Source: Alphaproteobacteria bacterium (GTDB lineage: Bacteria; Pseudomonadota; Alphaproteobacteria; Caulobacterales; Caulobacteraceae). From it: 64,000 nucleotides of DNA. Each line of letters starts with the position of its first letter. Within the stretch, counting starts at the first letter, position 1. The stretch is taken from positions 1 to 64,000 of the forward strand of contig JAHJME010000019.1 of NCBI GenBank assembly GCA_018821435.1, given 5' to 3'. A program made the translations under genes and the position numbers. Below are positions 33,008 to 41,707 of this stretch, piece after piece. The notes beneath the pieces were generated by a model. It had not been told where the DNA came from, did no database searches, and worked only from the letters and a program-made list of their open reading frames with translations.

Positions 33008-34752
33008 CGGCTGGCCTCCACGGCGCGAACTTCAGGCGGTTGCGAGGGCGGTTGCGCCGGCTTGACCAGCCGCGACATCACCTGGTCGCGCGGGCCGAAC
33101 AGCTCGACGCGCCCCTCGCGGAGCACCAGCATCTTGTCGGCCGCGCGGAACACGCCCGGCTTGTGGGAGATGATGACCACCGTGGCGCCATTGGCCTTCA
33201 TGGCGTCGATCGCCCGCATCAGGGCGTCCTCGCCCTCCGCGTCCAGATTGGCGTTCGGTTCGTCCATGACGATGAAAGCCGGGTTGCCGAGCACGGTGCG
33301 CGCCAGGCCCACCCGTTGCCGCTGGCCGGCGGAGAGCACGACGCCCCCCTCGCCCACGTCGGTGTCATAGCCCTTGGGCATGCGCAGGATCAGCTCGTGC
33401 ACGCCGGCCAGCTGGGCGGCCGCCACGACTTCCTCGTCGGTCACGCCTTCGCGGAAGCGGGCGATGTTATTGCGGACCGAGCCGCCGAACAGCTCGGTGT
33501 CCTGCGGCAGATAGCCGATGTACTTGCCGAAGTCGGCGCGATCCCAGGTGAAGACATCGGCGCCGTCCAGGCGCACGACGCCGTTGAGCGGCTTCCAGAT
33601 GCCGACCAGAAGACGCGCCAGGGTCGACTTGCCCGCCCCGGACGGTCCGATCACGCCCAGCACCTCGTTGGGGTCGATGGTGAAGTTGATGTTGGCCAGA
33701 ACCAGCTTCGGCATGCCGGGCGGGGCGAAATTGACGCCCTCCACCGACAGCTTGCCCAGCGGGCGCGGCAGGGTCGTGGCCTGGCTGGGGGGTTCGGCGC
33801 CGGCAAGCAGCTTGTTCAGCCGCTCATAGGCCCGGTACATGTTGTTGAGGGAATCCCAGGAGCCGACGATCTTCTCGATCGGCTGCAGCGCACGGCTCGC
33901 CAGGATCATGTTGGCGAACAGCATGCCCGAGTGGATCTTGCCCTTCAGGATCAGATAGGCGCCGATCGCGACGATCAGCACCTGCATGCCCATGCGCACC
34001 GCCTTGATGATGTCGGTGTACATGTTGGACGCTTCGGCGGCGGCCGCGCCGCGCTCGATCGTCACGGCCCGATGCTGCGCCCAGGCCTGGCCCAGGGTGG
34101 GCAGCATGCCCATGGCGCGGACCACCTCGCCGTTGCGCAGGGCCGCGTCGGTGAAGCCGTAGCTCTTCAGCGCCGCTTCGTTGGCGTCCTTCAGCGCGCC
34201 CTGTGTCGCGCGGCTCTGGGCGATGGCCAGGCCGATCAGGATCAACGCGCCGATCAGGGTCACCGTGCCAACCAGCGGGTCGATGATGAACAGAACGCCC
34301 AGGAACACGGGGATCCACGGCACATCCATGAACGCCGCCGCGGCGATGCCCGTCAGCGACTGGCGGAACTGGTCGAGGTCGCGCAACGCCTGCGCCCGCG
34401 CGCCCCAATCGCCGCGCACGGCGGCGTCGAACAGGCTGGTGAACACGCGGCCGGACACGCGCTGGTCCAGCGCCACGCCGAAATTGATGAGAATACGGGC
34501 GCGGAAGTCGTCGATCGCGCTGGAGACGAAGAACACGAACAGCGTGACCAACGTCAGCATCCAGAGCGTGGCGTAGTTCTGGCTGGTCATGACCCGACCA
34601 TAGATCTGGTACGTGTACAGCGGCAGGGCCATGTACAGCAGGTTCGAGACCAGGCTGAACCCGAAGGCCACGGCCGCGGGCTTGTAACCCTCGCGCAACG
34701 CGCGGCCGAGCACGTTGTCAGGCAGATCCGTGAGGAACGTCAGGAATTTCAT
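33004..34752 (-). CDS. rsaD: Type I secretion ABC permease/ATPase (RsaD/PrtD family)
   Basis: The 582-aa fused exporter has an N-terminal membrane domain (AAVAFGFSLVSNLLYMALPL; DVPWIPVFLGVLFIIDPLVG, the family's P-W-x-P-hydrophobic block) and a C-terminal ATPase. The latter has Walker A GPSGAGKST, Q-loop YLPQDTELF, signature LSAGQRQRVGLAR, Walker B FIVMDEPNANLD and switch ISHKPG. There is no C39-like peptidase domain, as is usual for RTX exporters of this family. The ATG at 34752 is preferred over an upstream extension. It is first in the rsaD-rsaE-RTX series. Confidence 0.92.
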   Translation of the reverse strand: MKFLTFLTDLPDNVLGRALREGYKPAAVAFGFSLVSNLLYMALPLYTYQIYGRVMTSQNYATLWMLTLVTLFVFFVSSAIDDFRARILINFGVALDQRVSGRVFTSLFDAAVRGDWGARAQALRDLDQFRQSLTGIAAAAFMDVPWIPVFLGVLFIIDPLVGTVTLIGALILIGLAIAQSRATQGALKDANEAALKSYGFTDAALRNGEVVRAMGMLPTLGQAWAQHRAVTIERGAAAAEASNMYTDIIKAVRMGMQVLIVAIGAYLILKGKIHSGMLFANMILASRALQPIEKIVGSWDSLNNMYRAYERLNKLLAGAEPPSQATTLPRPLGKLSVEGVNFAPPGMPKLVLANINFTIDPNEVLGVIGPSGAGKSTLARLLVGIWKPLNGVVRLDGADVFTWDRADFGKYIGYLPQDTELFGGSVRNNIARFREGVTDEEVVAAAQLAGVHELILRMPKGYDTDVGEGGVVLSAGQRQRVGLARTVLGNPAFIVMDEPNANLDAEGEDALMRAIDAMKANGATVVIISHKPGVFRAADKMLVLREGRVELFGPRDQVMSRLVKPAQPPSQPPEVRAVEASR

Positions 34753-34874
34753 GTCGCCGAAGCCGTGCCTTAAGACCCTGCGGCCTGATACACCAAACCG
34801 AGTCGAAAATGGTGAACGCGCTCGAAGATAGCGTGTTCGCGCCCAACGCGAAGGCGTCCAGCGCAAAGCGCGCG

Positions 34875-34903
34875 TAGATGCGCAGGCGGTCCCGCGTTGT
34901 CAA
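34875..34903 (-). promoter_or_regulatory. Possible promoter upstream of the rsaD-like gene
   Basis: A perfect TTGACA lies on the minus strand at 34903-34898, about 146 bases before the rsaD-like start. The matching -10 region 17 bases downstream (catcta) is poor, so this is only a candidate. It lies in the 216-base divergent gap between rsaD and the DUF6270-like gene, where nothing else stands out. Confidence 0.25.
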
Positions 34904-34968
34904 TGGCGCTCCACATGCCCTCGTCCATGCTAAGAACCGCAGACCAGACACCCGCCTCAGGAGCCTCG

Positions 34969-35781
34969 ATGCCGCGGATCGCCATCGTCGGCAGCTGCAT
35001 AACCCGCGATCTGTGGCCAATCCGTGGCGGGGGCGCGGAAGCGTTGCTGTATGTATCGCGGACCAGCCTGCCGGGGCTGCTGGGGACCCCGGTCGCCCAC
35101 TTCGCCCCCTTCGAGGACCTGCCCGGCGACCTCCATCAGCACGAGCACAAGGCGCTGGTCGCGGACATCCACAAGACGGCGCTGCGGGGCCTGCTGGCCT
35201 ATCGCCCCACGCACATCATCTTCGACTTCATCGACGAGCGGTTCGACCTGTTGACCGTCGGCGGGGCGCTGGCGTCGAACAGCGGCGAGATGGTGCGGAG
35301 CGGCTATCGGACGCAGGAGGCCTTCGGCCCCGCGCGGATGATCTCGCGCCTGTCCGAGGCCTGCGAGCGGATGTGGCTGGAAGCCGCGGACGAATTCGCT
35401 GCGGTCGTGCGCGGCACCCCGTTGGCGCGGGCGACCCTGATCCTGCACAGCGCGCGCTGGGCGGACCGGCAGCGGCGGCCGAACGGCCGGCTGGCGCCGA
35501 TCCGGAATGTCGAGATCGTCGGCGGGCAATCCGCCGTCATCGCCGACTACAACGCCTTGCTGGACCGCCAGGAGGCGGCCTTCGCGGCCCGCATGCCCGC
35601 TATGACGCGGATCGACGCGGACGCGTTCCGGTTCGCGGACTCGGAGCACCGGTGGGGCCTGAGCCCCTTCCACTACATCCCGGAATACTACGACGAGGTC
35701 CGCCGCCAGCTCGTGGCCGTGGACGGGCTGGAGGACGCGTTCAGCGACCGCCTCGCCGCGCCCAGTGTTCCAGCGGGGTGA
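34969..35781 (+). CDS. DUF6270-like protein, function unknown
   Basis: The 270-aa protein starts MPRIAIVGSCITRDLWPI, the GSC-x-TRD opening of DUF6270 proteins, with a C-terminal HRWGLSPFHYIPEYYDEV block. Such proteins cluster with polysaccharide and glycosyltransferase genes; the Gly-Ser-Cys start and terminal His recall SGNH/GDSL-like esterases, but catalytic function is unproven. An aggag ribosome site precedes the chosen ATG. Its last 41 bases overlap the 3' end of the convergent repeat-protein gene. Confidence 0.7.
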   Translation: MPRIAIVGSCITRDLWPIRGGGAEALLYVSRTSLPGLLGTPVAHFAPFEDLPGDLHQHEHKALVADIHKTALRGLLAYRPTHIIFDFIDERFDLLTVGGALASNSGEMVRSGYRTQEAFGPARMISRLSEACERMWLEAADEFAAVVRGTPLARATLILHSARWADRQRRPNGRLAPIRNVEIVGGQSAVIADYNALLDRQEAAFAARMPAMTRIDADAFRFADSEHRWGLSPFHYIPEYYDEVRRQLVAVDGLEDAFSDRLAAPSVPAG

Positions 35782-36982
35782 CGCCCTTGCGCACGAGCCC
35801 CGGCCGCGTCGCGACGTAGGCCGCGGTTGGGAACCCCGGCCGCGCCTCGGCAACCGCCCAGGCGCCGCCGCGAAGGTAGTCGATCAGCGGGTGGACCCCC
35901 GGCGCCAGGGCCTCGCCTCGCGCTTCCACATAGGCCGGCAGGTCGAACCAGGGGCTGGGACTGGCGCCCTCGAAGCCGCCGTTCGCCAGGAAGTGGGTCA
36001 GCGGCTCCAGGCCCGCGTCGGCGACGCCGGCGTGCTGGTCCAGATACCAGCGCGGATCGAACAGGGGATGCGGCGACAGGCCGGTCGTCCAGCCCGTGGC
36101 CAGGTAGTGCGCGAGCGGCGCCTGGCCCTGCGTGTCCGGCGCCTGCTCGGCGTACCAGGCGGGATCGAACAGGGGGTGCGGGCTGAGCCCCGTATGCCAG
36201 CCCTCGCGCAGATAGTGCGCCAGCGGCTCGTCGCCGGGCGCCAGCACCGGCGCCTGAGCCAGGTAGTGGGCGGGATCGAACGCCGGGTGCGGCGACAGGC
36301 CCCGCGCCGCGCCGACCCGGACGTAGTGCTCCAGCGGGGTCAGGCTGGTGGCCGCCAGCTCGGCGGCGTTCTCGTGCCGATACCAGGCGCTGTGGAACAG
36401 GGGATTCGGATCGCGGCCTTCGCGGCCGCCCACCAGCAGGTAGTGCGCCAGCGGCGCCCGGCGCGCGGCGGCCACGTCGGGATAGGTCGCCAGGTACCAG
36501 GACTGATCCAGGGCCGCGAGCGGGGCCACGGCGGGGTTGGCGCGCCGCCGGGCGTAGGCAGCCATGTGGCGCAGGTCGTGGAGCGGCCGGCCGGTCCCGC
36601 GCCAGACGCCGCTGCGGGCGATCACCAGGGCCTGGCCCGGCGAGCCCAATCGCGCCAGCAGCCGGTCCAGGATCTGGCTGATCCGGTTATGGCGGCGCAG
36701 CCGGCCGACGCCCCGGGCCCGGAAGGCGGCCACGGCCTGGTCGCGCAGGCGCGCCTCGAGCTCGGCGCGAGCGGCCAGCGATTCGGTGAGCGCTAGGGTC
36801 AGCTCGGTGCGGGTCAGCGCCTCGCGCACCTGCGCCTGCTGCGCCAGCCTGTGGGCGCCGGCGAAGTCGCGGCTGAGCCGGCCCACCTTCGCCGTCACGG
36901 CGCGGGCCTTGTCGAGCATCGCCCCATGAGCTTGCGGGGCGGCGGAGGGCGTGGCTTGCGACCCGGCGTCGGCCGGCGTCAC
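35741..36982 (-). CDS. Stand-alone protein of seven ~37-residue YPDV/HYL/G-repeats
   Basis: The 413-aa protein has a helical N-terminal part (residues 20-100, Ala/Arg-rich, partly coiled-coil-like) and then seven tandem repeats starting near 159, 195, 234, 271, 307, 345 and 384. The consensus is roughly FDPxWYLxxxPDV, a spacer, PLxHYLxxG, then GLSPHPL. I know of no named domain that matches it. The same repeat occurs at the N-termini of the glycosyltransferases at 38001 and 39602. No catalytic motif or signal peptide is visible. The GTG start overlaps the upstream gene stop (GTGA). It may be a scaffold or acceptor-binding protein. Confidence 0.75.
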   Translation of the reverse strand: MTPADAGSQATPSAAPQAHGAMLDKARAVTAKVGRLSRDFAGAHRLAQQAQVREALTRTELTLALTESLAARAELEARLRDQAVAAFRARGVGRLRRHNRISQILDRLLARLGSPGQALVIARSGVWRGTGRPLHDLRHMAAYARRRANPAVAPLAALDQSWYLATYPDVAAARRAPLAHYLLVGGREGRDPNPLFHSAWYRHENAAELAATSLTPLEHYVRVGAARGLSPHPAFDPAHYLAQAPVLAPGDEPLAHYLREGWHTGLSPHPLFDPAWYAEQAPDTQGQAPLAHYLATGWTTGLSPHPLFDPRWYLDQHAGVADAGLEPLTHFLANGGFEGASPSPWFDLPAYVEARGEALAPGVHPLIDYLRGGAWAVAEARPGFPTAAYVATRPGLVRKGVTPLEHWARRGGR

Positions 36983-38004
36983 GCGCCTTCGTGTTCGAGC
37001 CATTCTTGGAAGCTGCCGCGCCCGGAGGCGAAGGGGTTGGGGAAGGCCTGCTGGAGGTCGGTGCGCTCGCGATAAAGCACCCGTTCCGTCTTGGCGATGG
37101 GCTGGCCGTCCTCATAGGTCCCGAAGGCCCACCAGCGCTCGGGGATCGTCGGGTCGGTGGCGGCCTCGATCTGGCGCTTGTACCAACTCCAGATCTCGTA
37201 GACCGGGAAGTTCGTTCCGGCGTAGCGCTTGGTCATCGCGTCGCCGACGGCGCCCAGCTTGGTGAAGTGCCAGAAGCGCAGCGGCGCCCCGTTGACGGTG
37301 ATCACGCCGTCCTTCTCCACCGAGATCTTGCGGGTCGAGAGGTTCCAGCTTGCGACATTGTATCCGGGATCGCGGATCACCTTCAGCTTGTCGAACAGCG
37401 CCGGGACGTGGTCGCACCAGCGCTGGTCCACGAACATCCCGTTGGGCATGTCGTCGTAGCAGTAGGACAGCAGCCGGTCGTTCCACCACTTGGCGAACCG
37501 CGCCCCCTCGCCCGTCGTCCGGATGGCCACGAAACCCAGGTTGAAGATCCCCGTGCGCGACGCCGAAAGGTCGTTGTCGCGAATCGCGGCGTCGTCGTCG
37601 TTGGCGTCGACAAGGTGCGGGGTGAGCAGGATGTCGTGCTCTTCCAGCCACGCCTCCAGCGGCGCCAGCGAGGCCAGGGCTGCGGTGTCGGGATCCATGT
37701 AGATCACCGCGTCGAAGCCCCAGCTGCAGGCTTGGTGGATGAAGGGGCCCTTCACCGCCGTGCAGATCTCGACCACGTCGTGCTTGAACAGCCAGCGCTC
37801 GAAGTTGGGGACGTTCAGGTCGCTGGCCCAGACCAGCCGGTCGAACGGCTCGGACGCGGGATCGAACACGAAGCCTTCCGGCGGCCGGTCCGTGATCAGC
37901 GCGGCCAGCTCCCAGTCCGGGTGATGCTGGCGCAGGGTCTGGAACAGCACGCGGGCGCGGTTCAGGTACGAGAAGGTGAAACTGGAATAGCAGAGGATCT
38001 TCAT
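36979..38004 (-). CDS. Glycosyltransferase of nucleotide-diphospho-sugar type (GT8-like)
   Basis: The 341-aa protein starts MKILCYSSFTFSYLNRARVL, with FDAVIYMDPDTAALASL near residue 100 giving a D-x-D metal site of GT-A folds. GIFNLGFVAIR, MFVDQRWCDHVPALF and APLRFWHFTKLGAVGD resemble glycogenin/galactosyltransferase-like acceptor regions. The start overlaps the upstream gene by ATGA. It belongs to the run 39602, 38001, 36979, 35741, transcribed together. Donor and acceptor are unknown. Confidence 0.78.
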   Translation of the reverse strand: MKILCYSSFTFSYLNRARVLFQTLRQHHPDWELAALITDRPPEGFVFDPASEPFDRLVWASDLNVPNFERWLFKHDVVEICTAVKGPFIHQACSWGFDAVIYMDPDTAALASLAPLEAWLEEHDILLTPHLVDANDDDAAIRDNDLSASRTGIFNLGFVAIRTTGEGARFAKWWNDRLLSYCYDDMPNGMFVDQRWCDHVPALFDKLKVIRDPGYNVASWNLSTRKISVEKDGVITVNGAPLRFWHFTKLGAVGDAMTKRYAGTNFPVYEIWSWYKRQIEAATDPTIPERWWAFGTYEDGQPIAKTERVLYRERTDLQQAFPNPFASGRGSFQEWLEHEGA

Positions 38005-39605
38005 GCACTTGCCGTCGCAGCGAGGTCGAGGGTGAGCGCGCTGTAGCGCAGGTCGTACAGCATCGGAGTGCGGCGCGCGCGGCTGAGGTCGGCGATATCG
38101 CCGCTCTCGAACGCGGCGGCCAGCGCCGTCTCGTCCAGCACACGCCCGTGGCCGCTCTCGCCGACAAAGGCCGCGACGTTGCCGCTGTCGGGGCCCGTGA
38201 TCACCGCGCATCCCGCGGCGACGGCTTCGTAGGCCACGAACGAAAAGGTCTCGCGGCACAGCGGCCAGGCCAGCACGGCGTCGATCTCGGCGGCCTGCAG
38301 CGCGTCGCGCATCGCCAGGGGACGGTCGGCGCCCGCGCTCACCGCCTGGAACGCCGCCGGCAGGGTGGCGTCGCCACGGGCGCCAAGATGGTGGAATTCG
38401 TAGCGCGGGTCGTCGGCGAACCGGCTCGCCAGGGCCCGGAAGATCGGCCAGCCCTTGTGCGCCACCGGCAGGCCCGCATAGGCGACGCGCAGCGGACGGC
38501 CGGGCGCGATGGCGGGCGCCGGCTCACGCGCCACCAGCGTCGCATGGGGCAGCACCGCTGTTCCAGTGGCCGGCAGGTCGGTGGACGCGGTCCAGAGGTC
38601 GAGGGTCACCTGCGACGGCGCGGCCACGGTCAGGTCCAGCCGTGCGAACAGGCGGGCGTGCTCGGCCAGGTGCCGGCCGCGCCAGGGACCGTACACACAG
38701 ATGTTGCAGGCGGCGCTGTCCGGCGGCGGCGCGCCGCAGTCCTGCACGTCGTTGCGCAGCAGGTGGAAACCGGCGCAGAGGCTGGCGAAATCGTGCAGCC
38801 AGAAGACGCCCTTGGTCAGGCCCGCGGCCGCCAGGATGTCGGCGGTCTCGTCGGCGGCATGGCCCAGCAGGCTGTGGATGGCGAAGCTTCGGCGCGACGC
38901 GTCCGATCCGGCGGCGGCGGCCAGCGCCCGGACGATCGCCGCGGGTTCGAAGACCCCGACGGCGTCGCCGTTCCAGACCACGCCCAGGCCTTCGGGCTCG
39001 GCGGCGGTGCGCACGACCGGCCACGGCTTGGCGGGATAGAGATGCAGATGGTCCCGGCCGAGGGTCGTCAGGCGCGCGGCTTCGCGCTGGATCGCCGACT
39101 GCAGGCCGCCCAGGTTCGCGCTGTAGTCGTCATGACTGACGGTGACGTGCAGCCCGATCAGGCGACCGCGCGAGGTCATCAGCGCCGCCGCCAGTTCGAC
39201 TTCCGGATCGGCCACATCGGCGATCCGTACGGGCATCCGCTCGCCCACCGGCTTCAGGCGAGCGATCACATCGTAGCGGAAGCCTTGGGGCGACTCGGTC
39301 TGGACGACGCGCGGCCGACCGTTGGTGATCCAGTGGATGAACGGATTCACCCCTGAATCCGCCACCTCCGGAAACGCCTCCAGGTAGGTGCGCACGGAGA
39401 AATCCGGCGACGGGTCGCGGCCTTCGCGCCAGCCGTAGGTCATGAAGTGGTCCAAGGGGTCGGCGCCCACCTGGCCCACGTCGGGATACGTCCTGAGATA
39501 GAAGGCGCCGTCGAAGGCGCGCGCGGCGATGGCGTGGTCGGGGTGCAGCCGACGGAGGCGCCCGCGCAGGCGCATGGGCACGGCGGCCGCGATCAGGCGC
39601 TTCAT
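38001..39605 (-). CDS. Repeat-bearing GT4-like glycosyltransferase, copy B
   Basis: The 534-aa protein has two N-terminal repeats at about 31-67 (FDGAFYLRTYPDV) and 68-100, then a GT-B-like catalytic region. The latter has a Cys cluster (CGAPPPDSAACNICVYGPWR), SFAIHSLLGHAADETADILA, VAYAGLPVAHKGWPIFRAL and the donor-site block CRETFSFVAYEAVAAGCAVI. It is an obvious paralogue of the gene at 39602 and shares the segment FRYDVIARLKPV. It overlaps its neighbours by ATGA at both ends. It probably adds a sugar to a surface polysaccharide. Confidence 0.8.
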   Translation of the reverse strand: MKRLIAAAVPMRLRGRLRRLHPDHAIAARAFDGAFYLRTYPDVGQVGADPLDHFMTYGWREGRDPSPDFSVRTYLEAFPEVADSGVNPFIHWITNGRPRVVQTESPQGFRYDVIARLKPVGERMPVRIADVADPEVELAAALMTSRGRLIGLHVTVSHDDYSANLGGLQSAIQREAARLTTLGRDHLHLYPAKPWPVVRTAAEPEGLGVVWNGDAVGVFEPAAIVRALAAAAGSDASRRSFAIHSLLGHAADETADILAAAGLTKGVFWLHDFASLCAGFHLLRNDVQDCGAPPPDSAACNICVYGPWRGRHLAEHARLFARLDLTVAAPSQVTLDLWTASTDLPATGTAVLPHATLVAREPAPAIAPGRPLRVAYAGLPVAHKGWPIFRALASRFADDPRYEFHHLGARGDATLPAAFQAVSAGADRPLAMRDALQAAEIDAVLAWPLCRETFSFVAYEAVAAGCAVITGPDSGNVAAFVGESGHGRVLDETALAAAFESGDIADLSRARRTPMLYDLRYSALTLDLAATASA

Positions 39606-41560
39606 GCCACGAGGTCCCCGGTCATGCCGCTGTAGGCCAGGTCGTACAGCATCGCCTTCCGCGGTCCCCGGCCAAGGGTCAGGATTTCGCCCGACGCGAA
39701 CGCCGCGGCCAGCGCGGCTTCGTCGGCCAGCACCCGGCCGATGCCGGGATCGGCGGCGAACGCGGCGACGTTGCCGCTGTCGGGGCCGGTCAGCACGGCG
39801 GCGCCGGCGGCCGCAGCTTCGTAGGCGGTGAACGAGAAGGTCTCGCGGCACAGCGGCCAGATCAGCGCGGCGTCGGCGTGCAGCGCCTCCAGCGTGTCCT
39901 GCATGGCGCGGGGTTGCTCGGCGGTGACCACCACCCTGTGGAAGGCCGCCGGCGCCGTGGGGTCGGGTGCGCCGCCCAGGTGGAGGAATTCGTAGCGAGG
40001 ATCGCCTTCGAACCGCTGCGCTAGGTCGCGGAACACCGGCCAGCCCTTCAGCGGCGTCGGCATGCCGAGGTAGGCCAGGCGAAAAGGCCGATCGGCAGAA
40101 GGCTTGCGGGCGGTCTTGCGCGGTTCCAGCCGGGCGTGCGGCAGCACGACGGCGTCGTGGGCGGGCAGATCGCCGTGGGCCCGCCAGAAGTCCAGCGTGG
40201 TCTGCGACGGGGCGACCACGGTGATGTTCAGCCGCTCGAACAGGCGGCGATGGGCTTGCGTGTGCCGCACGCGAGACGGGCCATAGGCGCAGACCCGGCA
40301 GGCGGCGCTGTCGGCCGGCGGCGCGGCGCAGTCCTCGACGTCGTTGCGCAGCAGGTGGAAGCCGACGCACAGGCTGGCGAAATCGTGCACCCAGAAGAAG
40401 CCGTCGCTGAGGCCGGCGGCAGCCAGGATATCGGCGGCAGCGTCGGCCCCATGGCCCAGCAGGCTGTGGATGGCGAAGCTGCGCCGGCCCGGTCCGGCGG
40501 CGGTGGCGCGTAGGGCGTCGCGCACGGCCTCGGGCGTGAAGAACCCCAGGCGCCGGCCGTTCAGCAGCACGCCCAGCGGCCCCGCCTCGTCCGCCGCGCG
40601 GACCGCCGGCCAGGGCACAGCCGGATAGAGATGCAGGTGCGCCACGCCGCGCCGGCCGAACTGCTCGGCCTCGCGCCGCACGCAGAACTGCAGGCCGCCG
40701 GAGTGTTCGACGTAGTTGTCGTGGCTGAGCGTGATGTGCAGGTCGCCGATCTTGCCCAGCGCTGCGGCCAGGCGGCCCGGCGGATCGGCGCGTAGCCGGG
40801 CGGAGGCCGCCGCCGCCTCGGCGATTCGGGCCTCCACCGGCTTCAGCCGCGCGATCACGTCATAGCGGAAGCCCAGCGCATGCCGGGGGCTGCGGCCCTC
40901 GGCGCGGCCGGCCGTCAGATAGTGGGCGAAGGGATTGATGTTGGCGGCCGCGACATCCGGATTGTTCTCCAGGTAGTCGAGGACCGAGAAGCGGGCGTTC
41001 GGATCGCGCTCCTCCAGCCAGCCGGTGCGGATGAAATGCTCCAGCGGGTCCATGCCTGCCGTCGCCACGTCGGGATTGAGCGCCAGATAGAACGCCGTGT
41101 CGAACTCGGCCGCCACGGCGGCGTGTTCCTCGGGCGTCAGCGGCGGCGCCGACACGCGGCGCCTGCGCCCGCCGACAGTGGCCGGCGCCTGCGAGGCCGC
41201 GAAGCTCTCGTGGCTCCACGGGTCGGGCGTCCAGCCGATCTGGCCGAAATAGGCGGCGGCGTGGCGCGACGGGAAGATGTCGCGCCCCTCGTGCCGGCCA
41301 TGGCCCAGGAAGTGGGAGAACGGCTCGACGCCGGCCTTCGCCACGTCGGGATGCGCCGTCAGATAGCGTTCGACCGAAAACCACGGCGCCGGGTCGCGCC
41401 CCTCCTGCCAGCCGGCCATGCGGTAGTGCCACAGCGGACCCATGTCCGCCGGCAGGTCGGCGTAGGTCGCGCGGTAGAAGTCGGGATCGAACGCTGGCGC
41501 GATCACCCGGTGCGCTTCCGCGGCCCGCGGGCGATCGTCAGCTTGGGCCGTCACGGCCAT
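39602..41560 (-). CDS. Repeat-bearing GT4-like glycosyltransferase, copy A
   Basis: The 652-aa protein carries four repeats at about 24-60, 61-97, 153-190 and 191-227 (e.g. FDTAFYLALNPDVATAGMDP), interrupted by a basic linker near 130-140. The catalytic region shares with the gene at 38001 the blocks LHITLSHDNY, FWVHDFASLCVGFHLLRNDV, a C-x-x-C pair (ACRVCAYGP), LGMPTPLKGWPVFRDL and CRETFSFTAYEAAAAGAAVL. It is first of the four-gene minus-strand run and is divergent from the sulfotransferase gene. Confidence 0.8.
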   Translation of the reverse strand: MAVTAQADDRPRAAEAHRVIAPAFDPDFYRATYADLPADMGPLWHYRMAGWQEGRDPAPWFSVERYLTAHPDVAKAGVEPFSHFLGHGRHEGRDIFPSRHAAAYFGQIGWTPDPWSHESFAASQAPATVGGRRRRVSAPPLTPEEHAAVAAEFDTAFYLALNPDVATAGMDPLEHFIRTGWLEERDPNARFSVLDYLENNPDVAAANINPFAHYLTAGRAEGRSPRHALGFRYDVIARLKPVEARIAEAAAASARLRADPPGRLAAALGKIGDLHITLSHDNYVEHSGGLQFCVRREAEQFGRRGVAHLHLYPAVPWPAVRAADEAGPLGVLLNGRRLGFFTPEAVRDALRATAAGPGRRSFAIHSLLGHGADAAADILAAAGLSDGFFWVHDFASLCVGFHLLRNDVEDCAAPPADSAACRVCAYGPSRVRHTQAHRRLFERLNITVVAPSQTTLDFWRAHGDLPAHDAVVLPHARLEPRKTARKPSADRPFRLAYLGMPTPLKGWPVFRDLAQRFEGDPRYEFLHLGGAPDPTAPAAFHRVVVTAEQPRAMQDTLEALHADAALIWPLCRETFSFTAYEAAAAGAAVLTGPDSGNVAAFAADPGIGRVLADEAALAAAFASGEILTLGRGPRKAMLYDLAYSGMTGDLVA

Positions 41561-41707
41561 GGAGGTCGGGTTCCTGAGCGCGGGGGCGCGGGGTGGGTGT
41601 GCAACAGATGGCCTGAGGGTTCAACCTTCGGCGACCCGGCGTCGCCCCGCAACAGGCGCGATCAACCGCTTGCCGCCGCGCCCCCTGCCCCGTACCACCG
41701 GCGCGAG

